Shown here piece after piece: positions 24,460-32,471 of a stretch of DNA of 64,000 nucleotides. Location of the stretch: NCBI RefSeq assembly GCF_030812315.1, contig NZ_JAUSSM010000004.1:1-64000 (forward strand), in the 5' to 3' direction. Numbering within the stretch: the stretch's first letter is position 1; each line of letters begins with the position of its first letter. The DNA is from Arthrobacter oryzae. GTDB lineage: Bacteria > Actinomycetota > Actinomycetes > Actinomycetales > Micrococcaceae. Under the pieces are notes generated by a model, which was not told where the DNA came from, ran no database searches, and saw only the letters and a list, made by a program, of their open reading frames with translations. The translations under genes and the position numbers were made by a program.

Positions 24460-25716
24460 CTATCCCCTGTGGAGCAGCGACTGCACCTGGAGCAGGAACT
24501 TCCGGCCGCCGTCGGTCAGCGCGGGAAGGACGGTGAAGTGCTGGGCCGGGACCGTCAGCTTCAGGCAGTCGAGCGTCCAATGGATGCGCAAGTAGAGTTC
24601 CCTGGCCAGGTCGAGCGGGATGGGTGCCCCGGCCTTGGTGCGGAACCCTTCGACGTTGAGGGTGTCGGCGATGATCCGTTGGCGCTCGTCCCAGCGGGGC
24701 GTGTTGCCGTCGAGCAGCCACCGCACCACGAGGCCGTTCACGACGACAGCCGCTTTCTCAGGAGGCTTTCCGACGGCATCGGCGAGGTAGTCCCACAGCT
24801 GACGGCCGCCGTCGTGCATTTTGCGGCCGGCGGGCGAGAGCAGTAGGCGGCCCTTCGACTTCCGCAGCAGTTTCCAGCTCTGGAGCTGCTCCCGAAGGTG
24901 CAGGACGGGCAGGGTCTGTACCTCGCGGTTGGCCTTGCCGATCCAGCGGTCGTCCAGGCCGAGGGCGTGAAAAGTCTCCTTGACGAAGGCCGGCTTGAGG
25001 TAGCCGTCCTTTGTAAGCTCCAGCCCGTCGGCGGGAACCTGGGACAGGAACCAGTGGACCGGACGGACGACGGCGTCGATCTCGCCGTCCGTGGGCGGCT
25101 CCGGCCAGAGCTGCAGGGCGAGCTCGTCCAGGCGGGCGTTGAGGGCGGCGGTCTCGAACACGGTTGGCGCGAAGGTTGCGGGGTCCTGGCCGGTGGCGGA
25201 CTCGTACCAACCAGCGACATCCTCATATTCCGGGTTCCCGGGGTCTGCGAGGACTTCAATGACGCGCCGGTAGCCGTGGGGACCTCCGGAATCCTCCACC
25301 GGCCCGCGGTTGGCGCCGTCGGTGCAGCGCACAGTCTTTTCGGGGGGCTCCGTCCGACCCATCACCTCGACGGTGTGCGTCCAGGCATCGCCGAAGTCGT
25401 ATTCGTATTCTAAGTCGGCCGGTCCGGTCCGCTCTGCATCCAGAAGTTCAAAGAGCACGACACCAGACGCCGGCTCGTCGTCCATCTCCTCGGCCGCTTC
25501 GTCCGGGCCGATTATGACGCGTTTTGCTCCCTGCGGGTCAGTACAACGGATTCCATAGAGGTGCCGGTTTTCCCATCCGAAGGCGGCCTGAAGGACGCGG
25601 TGGAACTCCGGCACCGTGACGGTTTCCGGGAGAAGCAGTCGCCGCCAGATCTCTGGTTCGGTACCTTGAATGCCGATCTTGAGGTCGTAGGCGTGGACTG
25701 TTTGCATGGAGGCCAT
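24460..25716 (-). CDS. plasmid pRiA4b ORF-3 family protein
   Basis: A 418-residue protein. The first 180 residues are the pRiA4b ORF-3-like domain (KIGIQGTEPEIWRRLLLPE, FHRVLQAAFGWENRHLY, LEYEYDFGDAWTHTVEV, GPVEDSGGPHGY), common in plasmids and transposon surroundings. The remainder is a helical region with no recognised motif. The biochemical role of the family is unknown. The start ATG 25716 is the first in frame. The dispersed repeat occurs just upstream (25741-25752). Confidence 0.85.
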   Translation of the reverse strand: MASMQTVHAYDLKIGIQGTEPEIWRRLLLPETVTVPEFHRVLQAAFGWENRHLYGIRCTDPQGAKRVIIGPDEAAEEMDDEPASGVVLFELLDAERTGPADLEYEYDFGDAWTHTVEVMGRTEPPEKTVRCTDGANRGPVEDSGGPHGYRRVIEVLADPGNPEYEDVAGWYESATGQDPATFAPTVFETAALNARLDELALQLWPEPPTDGEIDAVVRPVHWFLSQVPADGLELTKDGYLKPAFVKETFHALGLDDRWIGKANREVQTLPVLHLREQLQSWKLLRKSKGRLLLSPAGRKMHDGGRQLWDYLADAVGKPPEKAAVVVNGLVVRWLLDGNTPRWDERQRIIADTLNVEGFRTKAGAPIPLDLARELYLRIHWTLDCLKLTVPAQHFTVLPALTDGGRKFLLQVQSLLHRG

Positions 25717-25770
25717 TGTTCCAGAGCGCCGGTGCCTTTGCCTGCCGAAACCAGCACACCCGGGTTAAAC

Positions 25771-25804
25771 AAAAGCAGGACCGGTCAGTGACCGGCCCTG
25801 CTTT
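25771..25804. terminator. terminator of the cold-shock gene
   Basis: AAAGCAGG-x-CCGGT / ACCGG-x-CCTGCTTT stem with one mismatch and a 5-base loop, followed by TTTTGTTT on the minus strand. It lies 34 bases downstream of the cspA stop. Confidence 0.8.
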
Positions 25805-25837
25805 ATGAAACCTAAACGGTCCCGGGTATCTAAGAAA

Positions 25838-26041
25838 TTAGATAGCCTGGATGTTTACAGCCTGGGGACCCTTGGGGCCCTGCTCGGTTTCGAAGGAGAC
25901 CTTCTGGTTCTCTTCGAGGGAGCGGAAACCGGAGGAGTTGATCGCAGAGTAGTGTGCGAAAACGTCCTGTGAGGAGTCATCGGGGGAAATGAAGCCGAAG
26001 CCCTTTTCAGCGTTAAACCATTTGACGGTACCAGTAGCCAT
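25838..26041 (-). CDS. cspA: cold-shock protein
   Basis: A 67-residue complete cold-shock domain. RNP1 is KGFGFIS and RNP2 is VFAHYSA. It binds single-stranded RNA and DNA and acts as an RNA chaperone. Start ATG 26041 gives the usual Csp start [17 protein letters not shown]. The upstream gap to 26205 (about 160 bases) fits the long structured 5' leader common in csp mRNAs. It has its own terminator. Confidence 0.95.
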   Translation of the reverse strand: MATGTVKWFNAEKGFGFISPDDSSQDVFAHYSAINSSGFRSLEENQKVSFETEQGPKGPQAVNIQAI

Positions 26042-26205
26042 TTTTTTATGTCCTTCGTGAAGGTGGAGGAACTGTCCCGACTTTCGGGTCCTCCGGTGTG
26101 GGGTGTTCAAAACCGCTACTTCAGAAGAACGAGGACTTTCGACCCCGCGTACTGCCTGAACTACCAAATACAAACACAACAACGGTCTCTACTGTACACG
26201 GGTTT

Positions 26206-27453
26206 TCAGAGAGGAATTACCACGGGCATCAGCGGGATGTCCGGGACCGTGATGGACCGCGGTCCGTCGAACCCCTGCATGAACACCGTGACGAAGCTGA
26301 GCGACACCGTGCCGCCGGATTCGGGCAGCTGGTTCTCGAAGTTGATGGTCCCCTTGCGCTGGCCACCGGGCGGTATGTCGGGCTGCCAGGTGCTGCGGAA
26401 TGAATCGGCGTCGAAGGTGGTGCCGTCCGGGCCGGTGAGGATGGCGTTGTGGAACAGCGGCAGCGACATGGAGCTGGTGGTCCCGTTCCGCACATGGATC
26501 TCCACCCGGGTGAAATGTGCAGTGCTCTGGATGCCGAGGACGGTGACGGTGACGCCCTGGGCTTCGGTAACCACCTGACGGGCCAGCCGCTGGGTGCCTT
26601 CCTCGTTGCCGGAGAAGTAGCCGACGGCGTAACTCGCCGCGCCGGCGAGCAGCCACCCGCCGCCGCCGAGCAGGAGCAAGGTCGCCAGCACTGTGGCGAT
26701 AACCGGACGGGAACGCGAACGCGGTGCAGCGCGCGGTGCAGCCTCGACCGGATAGGACGGATGCGCGTTCCCTGGGATTTCCCCATGCGTGTCCGGGTAG
26801 CCGGGTCTCAGCGGGCGGGCGGGACGCGCCGGCTGCACTCGCATTGACGGCCGGTACTGCGGTTTCGGCCGCTTGGGTGCCGGCTGTGCCTTGTCTTTGA
26901 CGTAATCCAGAGCCTCCCCGCCCAGGGCAACCGCCAGGCCCACCGCGGGGGTGACGAACCACGTCCAGGTCGGCGTTAGCTCGGTCAGGAACGCGGTCAG
27001 GCTGTTGCCGATCAGCCCCACCACATTGATCGCGGCCGCGAAGAGCAGCGCCATGCCGAGGCCCCTCTTCCGGGCAGCGGCAGGGGCTGGCCGGCGTCCC
27101 TCCGGTCTGACGGCCGCATCCGGAGGTGCGCTGCCGCCGTCGTACGTCCTTTCAACGAAGCGGAGCGTGACCTGCCCGAACTGGACCTCATCGCCGTCGG
27201 TGAGTTCGGTGGGCGAGGTGATGGCGTGGCCATTGACCCAAGTGCCGTTGCGGGAGTCCTGGTCGTCGAGGATGGTGCGGCCGTCCAGCGAGGTCAGCAG
27301 GGCGTGCCGGCGGCTGACCCCGGAAACGGGCAGGCGCAGCCGTGAGCCTTCGTCGCTGCCGATGGTCGTTTTCCCGTGCGGGATGACAATCCGGGTCCCC
27401 GCCGCCTCCCCGCTGACGACGACGAACTCGCTCCGTACCCCAGGTCCGTCCAT
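26206..27453 (-). CDS. FHA-domain membrane protein with C-terminal extracytoplasmic domain
   Basis: A 415-residue protein. The N-terminal FHA domain (residues 8-100) shows TTIGSDEGSRLRLPVSGVSRRHA and DQDSRNGTWVNG, the phosphothreonine-binding signature. A hydrophobic pair of helices follows (residues about 130-190), then a Pro/Arg-rich stretch and another membrane helix (VIATVLATLLLLGGGGWLLAG). The C-terminal beta domain resembles DUF4352-type extracellular domains (VEIHVRNGTTSSM). It likely links Ser/Thr-kinase signalling to the cell surface. No kinase gene is adjacent. Confidence 0.83.
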   Translation of the reverse strand: MDGPGVRSEFVVVSGEAAGTRIVIPHGKTTIGSDEGSRLRLPVSGVSRRHALLTSLDGRTILDDQDSRNGTWVNGHAITSPTELTDGDEVQFGQVTLRFVERTYDGGSAPPDAAVRPEGRRPAPAAARKRGLGMALLFAAAINVVGLIGNSLTAFLTELTPTWTWFVTPAVGLAVALGGEALDYVKDKAQPAPKRPKPQYRPSMRVQPARPARPLRPGYPDTHGEIPGNAHPSYPVEAAPRAAPRSRSRPVIATVLATLLLLGGGGWLLAGAASYAVGYFSGNEEGTQRLARQVVTEAQGVTVTVLGIQSTAHFTRVEIHVRNGTTSSMSLPLFHNAILTGPDGTTFDADSFRSTWQPDIPPGGQRKGTINFENQLPESGGTVSLSFVTVFMQGFDGPRSITVPDIPLMPVVIPL

Positions 27454-27696
27454 GACTTACCCCGACCAGCCAGGAGGGCACAACGGCCCCCGCAGGAAAG
27501 ACACCGTCATCCGCCGCCGGCGCATGACATGTAGCAAGTCTCCTCCCGGCGGGAGGTGGCTGACAAGGAACGCGAAGCCGGCTGCCGGCGCCGTTCCCGG
27601 GGCCCCGAACGCGCTCTCGACCGGGCTCCGGAACGGGCATATCCTGCAGGCAGTCCACACTTGCAGTACGTTCCGGCACTTTAGGGAGACGCTCAC

Positions 27697-28083
27697 ATGG
27701 AAATGCCCAAACCGTCCGACGCCGACAAGGAGCACTTCCGGAAGGTGGTGCCGGACCATCCGGATGTGGTGGTCAAGCCGATGTTCGGCAACCTGGGCGC
27801 GTTCGTCAACGGGAACATGTTCGCCGGGCTGTTCGGCCCCACGATCGGAGTAAAACTCTCCGAGGCGGACAAACAGGAACTTGAAGGCACCGAGCGAACC
27901 GTCCCGTTCGGCCCGCCGGAGCGGCCCATGGGCGGCTACACCGGGCTCCCGGAGGTGTGGAACGCCGAAGGCGACGGCGATGACGCCCGGGCACAGGCCT
28001 GGGTTCAGAAGGCTTACGAGCACGTCGCCGGCCTGCCGCCCAAGGAGCCGAAGGCTTCGAAACCGAAGGCCGCCAAGAAGTAG
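27697..28083 (+). CDS. TfoX N-terminal domain protein
   Basis: A 128-residue protein of the TfoX/Sxy N-terminal family: VVKPMFGNLGAFVNGNMFAGLFG is the family core. The C terminus is Lys/Pro-rich (PKEPKASKPKAAKK). TfoX proteins regulate competence in gammaproteobacteria; the role of the short actinobacterial versions is not known. The start ATG at 27697 is favoured by the spacing to GGGAGA upstream. Confidence 0.82.
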   Translation: MEMPKPSDADKEHFRKVVPDHPDVVVKPMFGNLGAFVNGNMFAGLFGPTIGVKLSEADKQELEGTERTVPFGPPERPMGGYTGLPEVWNAEGDGDDARAQAWVQKAYEHVAGLPPKEPKASKPKAAKK

Positions 28084-28154
28084 CTCTCCCGCACGGGCGC
28101 TCCCCCCAAAGTCGAGCTCCCTAGCTGCCGGGGCGTCCTGCCCTGGTTGCAGGT

Positions 28155-28310
28155 TCAGCCGCGGTTGTAGCGGGCAAGTGCTTCTTTGTAGACAGCGGCA
28201 ATTTCATGGTCGCCCCTGTCGGTGTATTTGGCGATGATGTTCGCGAGGTCACGTTTGATGACCAAATGCGCGTCATACGGTTCACGAGGGCGGCGAACGT
28301 AATCGTTCAT
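28155..28310 (-). CDS. 51-residue hypothetical protein (second gene of a micro-operon)
   Basis: Starts at ATG 28310, overlapping the stop of the gene before it by four bases (ATGA), with GTGGGTGG upstream. The product (YVRRPREPYDAHLVIKRDL, then GDHEIAAVYKEALARYNRG) is mostly helical and charged. No family was recognised. Tight coupling with the 41-residue gene suggests that the two act together. Confidence 0.6.
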   Translation of the reverse strand: MNDYVRRPREPYDAHLVIKRDLANIIAKYTDRGDHEIAAVYKEALARYNRG

Positions 28311-28432
28311 GATTTCCCACCCACTTGCGCCTCTTCGCGCTCCAGCAGATAGCGCAAAAATGCCGCCTGGTTGTCGATTTCCCGCTGTTTGCGCGGGGAA
28401 ACCCAATCCAGCAATTCTTTGTCGTCAACCAT
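28307..28432 (-). CDS. 41-residue hypothetical protein (first gene of a micro-operon)
   Basis: Starts at ATG 28432 with an excellent Shine-Dalgarno sequence (GGAAAGGAG). The product is small, helical and charged (MVDDKELLDWVSPRKQREID, later FLRYLLEREEAQ). It overlaps the next small gene as ATGA. The pair has the size and coupling of some toxin-antitoxin or regulatory peptide pairs, but there is no motif to support either. Confidence 0.6.
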   Translation of the reverse strand: MVDDKELLDWVSPRKQREIDNQAAFLRYLLEREEAQVGGKS

Positions 28433-28635
28433 GATGCTCACTCCTTTCCGGTGATGAATTGATGGTCATCCCGGTCGGGCAAGATCCGCCAAAGTTTCGG
28501 GCAAGATAGGCGAAGGTCTTGGCGGCGGTAGCGCAACAAGACACCGCTCAAAATCGGCAGCGTTTGTCATGCAGTTAACCGCCCATTCACACCGTCCTTA
28601 GGGCCCGTCCAACCGGCCTCCGTACGGTCGATGCC

Positions 28636-30228
28636 ATGGACACCAACATCTCGCGCAGATCACTTCTTTCCGTCGGCCTCGGGGCCGGACTTGTCGCCGC
28701 CCTGCCGGGTGCCGCCGTCGCCACCTCGACAGCGGACGACGCCGGGCTCCGCACCGATCCGTTCATGCTGGGCATCGCCTCCGGCGAGCCGTGGCCGGAC
28801 GGCTTTGTCATCTGGACGCGGCTGGCCGTGGACCCGCTCGCGGAGGACGGGCTCGGCGGGATGCCGTCGCGGACCGTGCCGGTCGCCTGGGAGGTGGCCG
28901 AAGATGCCGGCATGCGCCGCGTGGTGGCCCGCGGCGTCGAACAGGCCCGGATTGAGAACGCCCACTCCGTCCACGTGGAGCTGAACGGCCTGAAGCCCGG
29001 GCGCGAATACTTCTACCGGTTCCGCAGCGGCCGGCACATCAGCGCCACCGGCCGGACCCTCACCAGCCCAGCGCCGCACGAGACGCCGGCGGCGCTGGCC
29101 ATGGCGTTCGCGAGCTGCTCGCAGTATGAGCACGGCTACTTCACGGCCTATACGCGCCTCGCGGAGGACCACCCGGACCTGGTGCTGCACCTGGGCGACT
29201 ACATGTACGAGTACAAGAAGGGCAGCTACGTGATCGGCGGCGGGAACCCCCGCGACCACGAAGGCCCGGAGACCTCCAGCCTGGCCGGCTACCGCCAGCG
29301 CCACGCGCAGTACAAGTCCGACGCCGACCTGCAGGCGGCGCACGCCGTCGCACCGTGGCTGGTGGTCTGGGACGACCACGAGGTGGACAACAATTGGGCG
29401 GACGAGGTCCCCGAGAACACCGATGCGGGCCAGCTGAACGACACCACCGAACGCTTCCGGCAGCGCCGGGCGGCGGCGTTCAAGGCGTACTACGAGAACA
29501 TGCCGCTGCGCGCGTCGTCGGTGCCGGCCGGGTTCGACATGAAGATCTACCGCACCATCCAGTGGGGCCAGCTGGCCAACTTCCACATGATGGATACCCG
29601 GCAGTACCGGGACGACCAACTCGCCGGGGACGGCTGGAGGAAGAACGTGGCCGAGCGGCTGGCCGAGGACCGCACCATCACCGGCGCGGAGCAGGAGAAG
29701 TGGCTGCTGGACGGCTTCCGCAACTCCACGCAGCGCTGGGACATCCTGGGCCAGCAGGTGTTCTTCGCCGAGCGCGACCGCGCCCAGGCGGCCGACATTG
29801 ACGACGTGTCCATGGACGGGTGGGACGGCTACGCCGCATCACGGCGCCGCATCACCCAAGGCTGGGTGGACGCGAACGTGCGCAACGCCGTTGTCCTCAC
29901 GGGCGACGTGCACCGGAACTGGGCCAACGACCTCAAGGTGGACTACAAAGACCCGGCGTCGGCGGTGGTCGGGTCCGAACTGGTGTGCACGTCCATCACG
30001 TCCACCGGTGACGGCTCGGGGTCCACAACGGACCCGGTGATGGCCTGGAACCCGCACCTGAAGTTCTACAACGACAACCGCGGGTACGTGACCACGCGCA
30101 TCACCAAGGACGCGCTGACCGCGGACTTCCGCGTGCTGGACCACGTCACGACGCCGGGTGCGCCTGTTTCCACGAAGGCGTCGTTCGAGATCCGGGACGG
30201 GGTGCCGGGGCTGGTGGCACGGGGGTAG
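28636..30228 (+). CDS. phoD: secreted alkaline phosphatase PhoD (second copy)
   Basis: A 530-residue PhoD-family enzyme with Tat signal SRRSLLSVGLGAG. Catalytic motifs are LVLHLGDYMYEY, LVVWDDHEVDNNW and VVLTGDVHRNW. It is only distantly similar to the PhoD at 13307-14953, so the two are old paralogues. The start ATG 28636 lies nine bases after TACGGT (28621-28626), a possible -10. The probable role is phosphate scavenging from esters outside the cell. A strong hairpin follows. Confidence 0.9.
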   Translation: MDTNISRRSLLSVGLGAGLVAALPGAAVATSTADDAGLRTDPFMLGIASGEPWPDGFVIWTRLAVDPLAEDGLGGMPSRTVPVAWEVAEDAGMRRVVARGVEQARIENAHSVHVELNGLKPGREYFYRFRSGRHISATGRTLTSPAPHETPAALAMAFASCSQYEHGYFTAYTRLAEDHPDLVLHLGDYMYEYKKGSYVIGGGNPRDHEGPETSSLAGYRQRHAQYKSDADLQAAHAVAPWLVVWDDHEVDNNWADEVPENTDAGQLNDTTERFRQRRAAAFKAYYENMPLRASSVPAGFDMKIYRTIQWGQLANFHMMDTRQYRDDQLAGDGWRKNVAERLAEDRTITGAEQEKWLLDGFRNSTQRWDILGQQVFFAERDRAQAADIDDVSMDGWDGYAASRRRITQGWVDANVRNAVVLTGDVHRNWANDLKVDYKDPASAVVGSELVCTSITSTGDGSGSTTDPVMAWNPHLKFYNDNRGYVTTRITKDALTADFRVLDHVTTPGAPVSTKASFEIRDGVPGLVARG

Positions 30229-30243
30229 CCTCCTCAGCGAAGC

Positions 30244-30271
30244 CGCCCGGCCGGGACTCCCCGGCCGGGCG
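30244..30271. terminator. terminator after phoD
   Basis: 12-bp stem CGCCCGGCCGGG / CCCGGCCGGGCG with a 4-base loop, 16 bases beyond the phoD stop. It separates phoD from the defence island. Confidence 0.8.
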
Positions 30272-30328
30272 CCGTCGTGGGCAGCCACCCATCCCGGAAG
30301 CCGCCCGTGGGGAGGGGCTTTCGGCCCG

Positions 30329-30363
30329 CAGACAATGTCTTACGTGAGCTCTAGAATGAGCAT
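30329..30363 (+). promoter_or_regulatory. promoter of the coiled-coil/membrane operon
   Basis: -35 CAGACA (30329-30334), 17-base spacer, -10 TAGAAT (30352-30357). The surrounding CTCTAGAATGAGCAT closely matches CTCTAGAGTGAACAT before jetA (32427-32441). This shared block suggests a common promoter type or regulator. Confidence 0.5.
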
Positions 30364-30459
30364 TCACTAGCAGGGGCATGCGGCGCTCCTGCTTCCGTGA
30401 GGGATTCGTATGGGCGGTGTTTAGCTGGCTTGAACGGATCATGAATGGGATGGCTGATG

Positions 30460-31110
30460 ATGAGCAACGGCGCACCTGACTTTGATCCACACCGCCGTGC
30501 CGTCCCGCCGCGAATGCCGGCCAATCCACCACGGGTCGGAACAGCGAACGACAATCCAGCCCTGCTGCTCGACAACTACGCCGAGTTCATCGGACGGCTG
30601 GAGGCGGCGGCTGAGAAGCTCAGTCCGCGGCGGGATGCACTGAACAAGGCCCTTGGCGCTGCCGAACTCCTCTTCAACCAGAACTACGCAGGCGTCGAGC
30701 TGTGGGGACAGCGGCTCTCCGGAATCAGGCAGCTCCTCAACCGCCACACTGCCGAACAGCAATCGCGGACGTACACGAGCCTGAGCGAGCTTCACGACAT
30801 TGCCGAAAGGATGGAGCAGATGTTCGGCAGCCGCTCGCAGCGGATACAGCAGGTGTGCAGCGGGATCCGGGCGCGCCTTGACCCCATCAATGCGTCGCTG
30901 TTTGAGCTGGAGAAGAGCAAGGTCAAACTGACGTCGTCCAGGATGCTCGCGCTGGAGAGGGAGAATCTCAGTAAGGTCGCCGCGGACCTTTCAGTCCCTG
31001 CGGAAGGCATCATCCGCGGTGTCACCGACCACGGCCTTCGCGAGAGCCTCCGGGAGGCGCGGGACGCAATAATCCTCGCCGAAGCCCTGCTTGAAGTGAA
31101 AGGGACCTGA
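30460..31110 (+). CDS. coiled-coil hypothetical protein upstream of Wadjet
   Basis: A soluble, largely helical protein of about 216 residues. After a Pro-rich N terminus come heptad-like helices (FIGRLEAAAEKLSPRRDALN, LHDIAERMEQMFGSRSQRIQ). No enzyme motif or family was recognised. Start is ATG 30460 (MSNGAP) or a few codons earlier. It is followed after two bases by a membrane-protein gene, so the two form an operon, and it shares a promoter motif with jetABCD. A partner role in defence is possible but unproven. Confidence 0.65.
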   Translation: MSNGAPDFDPHRRAVPPRMPANPPRVGTANDNPALLLDNYAEFIGRLEAAAEKLSPRRDALNKALGAAELLFNQNYAGVELWGQRLSGIRQLLNRHTAEQQSRTYTSLSELHDIAERMEQMFGSRSQRIQQVCSGIRARLDPINASLFELEKSKVKLTSSRMLALERENLSKVAADLSVPAEGIIRGVTDHGLRESLREARDAIILAEALLEVKGT

Positions 31111-31112
31111 CC

Positions 31113-31688
31113 ATGCCGAATCCACGGACAGAGCACCTAGTTATCTGCAGCTTCACTTCGCAGGAATGGACCGGCAGGCCAGACGACGGCGCGGGCGCCA
31201 CTTTCGTCAGGTTTGCGGTCGTCGGATTCGTATTGTGCCTGTTCCTCATGCTCTTCGTCCCGTTGCTCAGGATCGTGGGCTTCACGATGATTATCGTGAC
31301 GTTCTTCGCCACAATATGCACCGCTTTAAGCATTCGGGCCAAGGCCTCGCGCGAGCGGGCTGTCCTGCAGCGGCTGACCGCGACCGTGAACGAAGTAGTC
31401 CTTGAACTCACCGCGGACAAGACCAAGCAACTCTCGGCTGAGAACTTCCGCTCATTGCTCAGCGGAGGTAGCCGGCCGCTGCCTGTCAACGGAGTGTCAG
31501 GGCTGCACCTGAAAGTTGTCGGGGGGCCTTCACCGAAGCCCAAGCAGAATGCGCTGGCGAAACCCGAAGAAGTGACCACGACGCATGTGGTCCTCGCAGC
31601 CACCCCGCCTGACTACGGAATCGGCAGCTTCGACCGCCTCCTCGAGACCGTCACCACTGACCCTGGCTTCAATTCCCCCGGCACCTAG
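31113..31688 (+). CDS. membrane protein paired with the coiled-coil gene
   Basis: A 191-residue protein. An N-terminal cytoplasmic segment is followed by two closely spaced membrane helices (FAVVGFVLCLFLMLFVPLL and VGFTMIIVTFFATICTAL), then a soluble C-terminal region with no recognised domain. It starts two bases after the preceding stop. A small soluble helical protein beside a two-helix membrane protein recalls sensor-plus-effector membrane defence pairs. This is an analogy only. Confidence 0.65.
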   Translation: MPNPRTEHLVICSFTSQEWTGRPDDGAGATFVRFAVVGFVLCLFLMLFVPLLRIVGFTMIIVTFFATICTALSIRAKASRERAVLQRLTATVNEVVLELTADKTKQLSAENFRSLLSGGSRPLPVNGVSGLHLKVVGGPSPKPKQNALAKPEEVTTTHVVLAATPPDYGIGSFDRLLETVTTDPGFNSPGT

Positions 31689-31701
31689 CAAGGGCTACGA
31701 C

Positions 31702-31968
31702 ATGACAACAATCCCCGAACGTGAACTCCGCAAGCAGATCAGCAGGATTCTCCAGCGCGTGAAGAACGGCGAAACCATCATTATCACCAAGAACGGCGAA
31801 ATGGCGGCCACATTGATTCCGCCTGCCGTTCCTCCTTTTGAACGTTTGCTCCTGTCCGGAAACGTACGGCAGGCAGCCACGCAGCCTATCGACTTCGATA
31901 TCCTCCGCCGTGTTAAATCTGATGCTGGCAGCCCAGAGATCCTGGCCGATCTGCGCGACGACCGCTGA
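31702..31968 (+). CDS. type II antitoxin, Phd/YefM family
   Basis: An 88-residue antitoxin. The N-terminal dimerisation and DNA-binding part is typical (RELRKQISRILQRVKNGETI, then ITKNGEMAATLIPP). The C terminus (ILRRVKSDAGSPEILADLRD) is the toxin-binding tail. Partners of this group are usually VapC-type PIN RNases encoded directly downstream. Here only a stump of such a gene remains, so the antitoxin is probably an orphan. Start ATG 31702 follows GCAAGGGC. Confidence 0.85.
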   Translation: MTTIPERELRKQISRILQRVKNGETIIITKNGEMAATLIPPAVPPFERLLLSGNVRQAATQPIDFDILRRVKSDAGSPEILADLRDDR

Positions 31969-32000
31969 TCATCTGCATCCACGCGTCGGCTGCACTCTAA
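31965..32000 (+). pseudogene. vestige of a VapC/PIN toxin start
   Basis: Overlapping the antitoxin stop, the frame reads LIICIHASAAL then TAA. PIN toxins start with a pattern like (M/L)IxxDxSAL, with the first catalytic Asp before the SA pair. Here that Asp is His, and a stop follows after 11 codons. No further PIN motif was found downstream, so this is best read as the remnant of a deleted toxin gene. Confidence 0.5.
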
Positions 32001-32090
32001 CCCCGATGCAACAAATGGCGTTCGTCCCGGCCGCATGCCGGGTACGATCTCCTCACCGGCCGCAATGATGCCCAGGAGCTGTGCTGAGTC

Positions 32091-32354
32091 TTGCGGGAAA
32101 CTTTGCTGGATCTGAAACGCATCTATTGGACACGACAGAGCCTGCGCATGGCCGACGTCGCAGCGATTGTCTGGATGTTCGCCGCCGCCACCCACGCTTT
32201 CATCCCGAACAACGGGGATGCTGCCAGCCACCGCGCCACAACCGTCACCGAGGTCTTCCGCCCCATGCTCGACGGCGTCCTGCCGGCAGGTGCGCTCCCG
32301 GGAGTCTCGGCAGTGGATGCAGTCGCCGCCGGCGAGCGCCAGCCACTCCCATAG
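32091..32354 (+). CDS. possible 87-residue hypothetical protein
   Basis: A frame from TTG 32091 with CCAGGAG about fifteen bases upstream and GC-rich third positions. The product (LKRIYWTRQSLRMADVAAI, later AVAAGERQPLP) has no recognised family. It fills the gap between the antitoxin remnant and jetA. It may be a real small gene or chance; an alternative minus-strand frame overlaps it but looks less gene-like. Confidence 0.3.
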   Translation: MRETLLDLKRIYWTRQSLRMADVAAIVWMFAAATHAFIPNNGDAASHRATTVTEVFRPMLDGVLPAGALPGVSAVDAVAAGERQPLP

Positions 32355-32405
32355 CCCAAGTGGGCCGTCCGGGCCCCGTCCGGTGTGACGCCGACTCTTC
32401 CTCCA

Positions 32406-32441
32406 CAGAAAATGTCCGCGCCGCCCTCTAGAGTGAACATA
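32406..32441 (+). promoter_or_regulatory. jetABCD promoter
   Basis: Weak -35 CAGAAA (32406-32411), 17-base spacer, -10 TAGAGT (32429-32434) within CTCTAGAGTGAACAT. It shares the CTCTAGARTGARCAT block with the promoter at 30329-30363. jetA starts about 35 bases downstream. Confidence 0.45.
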
Positions 32442-32471
32442 GGACGTGAGGCGGAACACCACGAGGACCGG

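Noticed and set aside
25838..26182. Long 114-residue version of the cold-shock gene
   Set aside because: The extra N terminus lies in the mRNA leader; the 67-residue form matches the family exactly.
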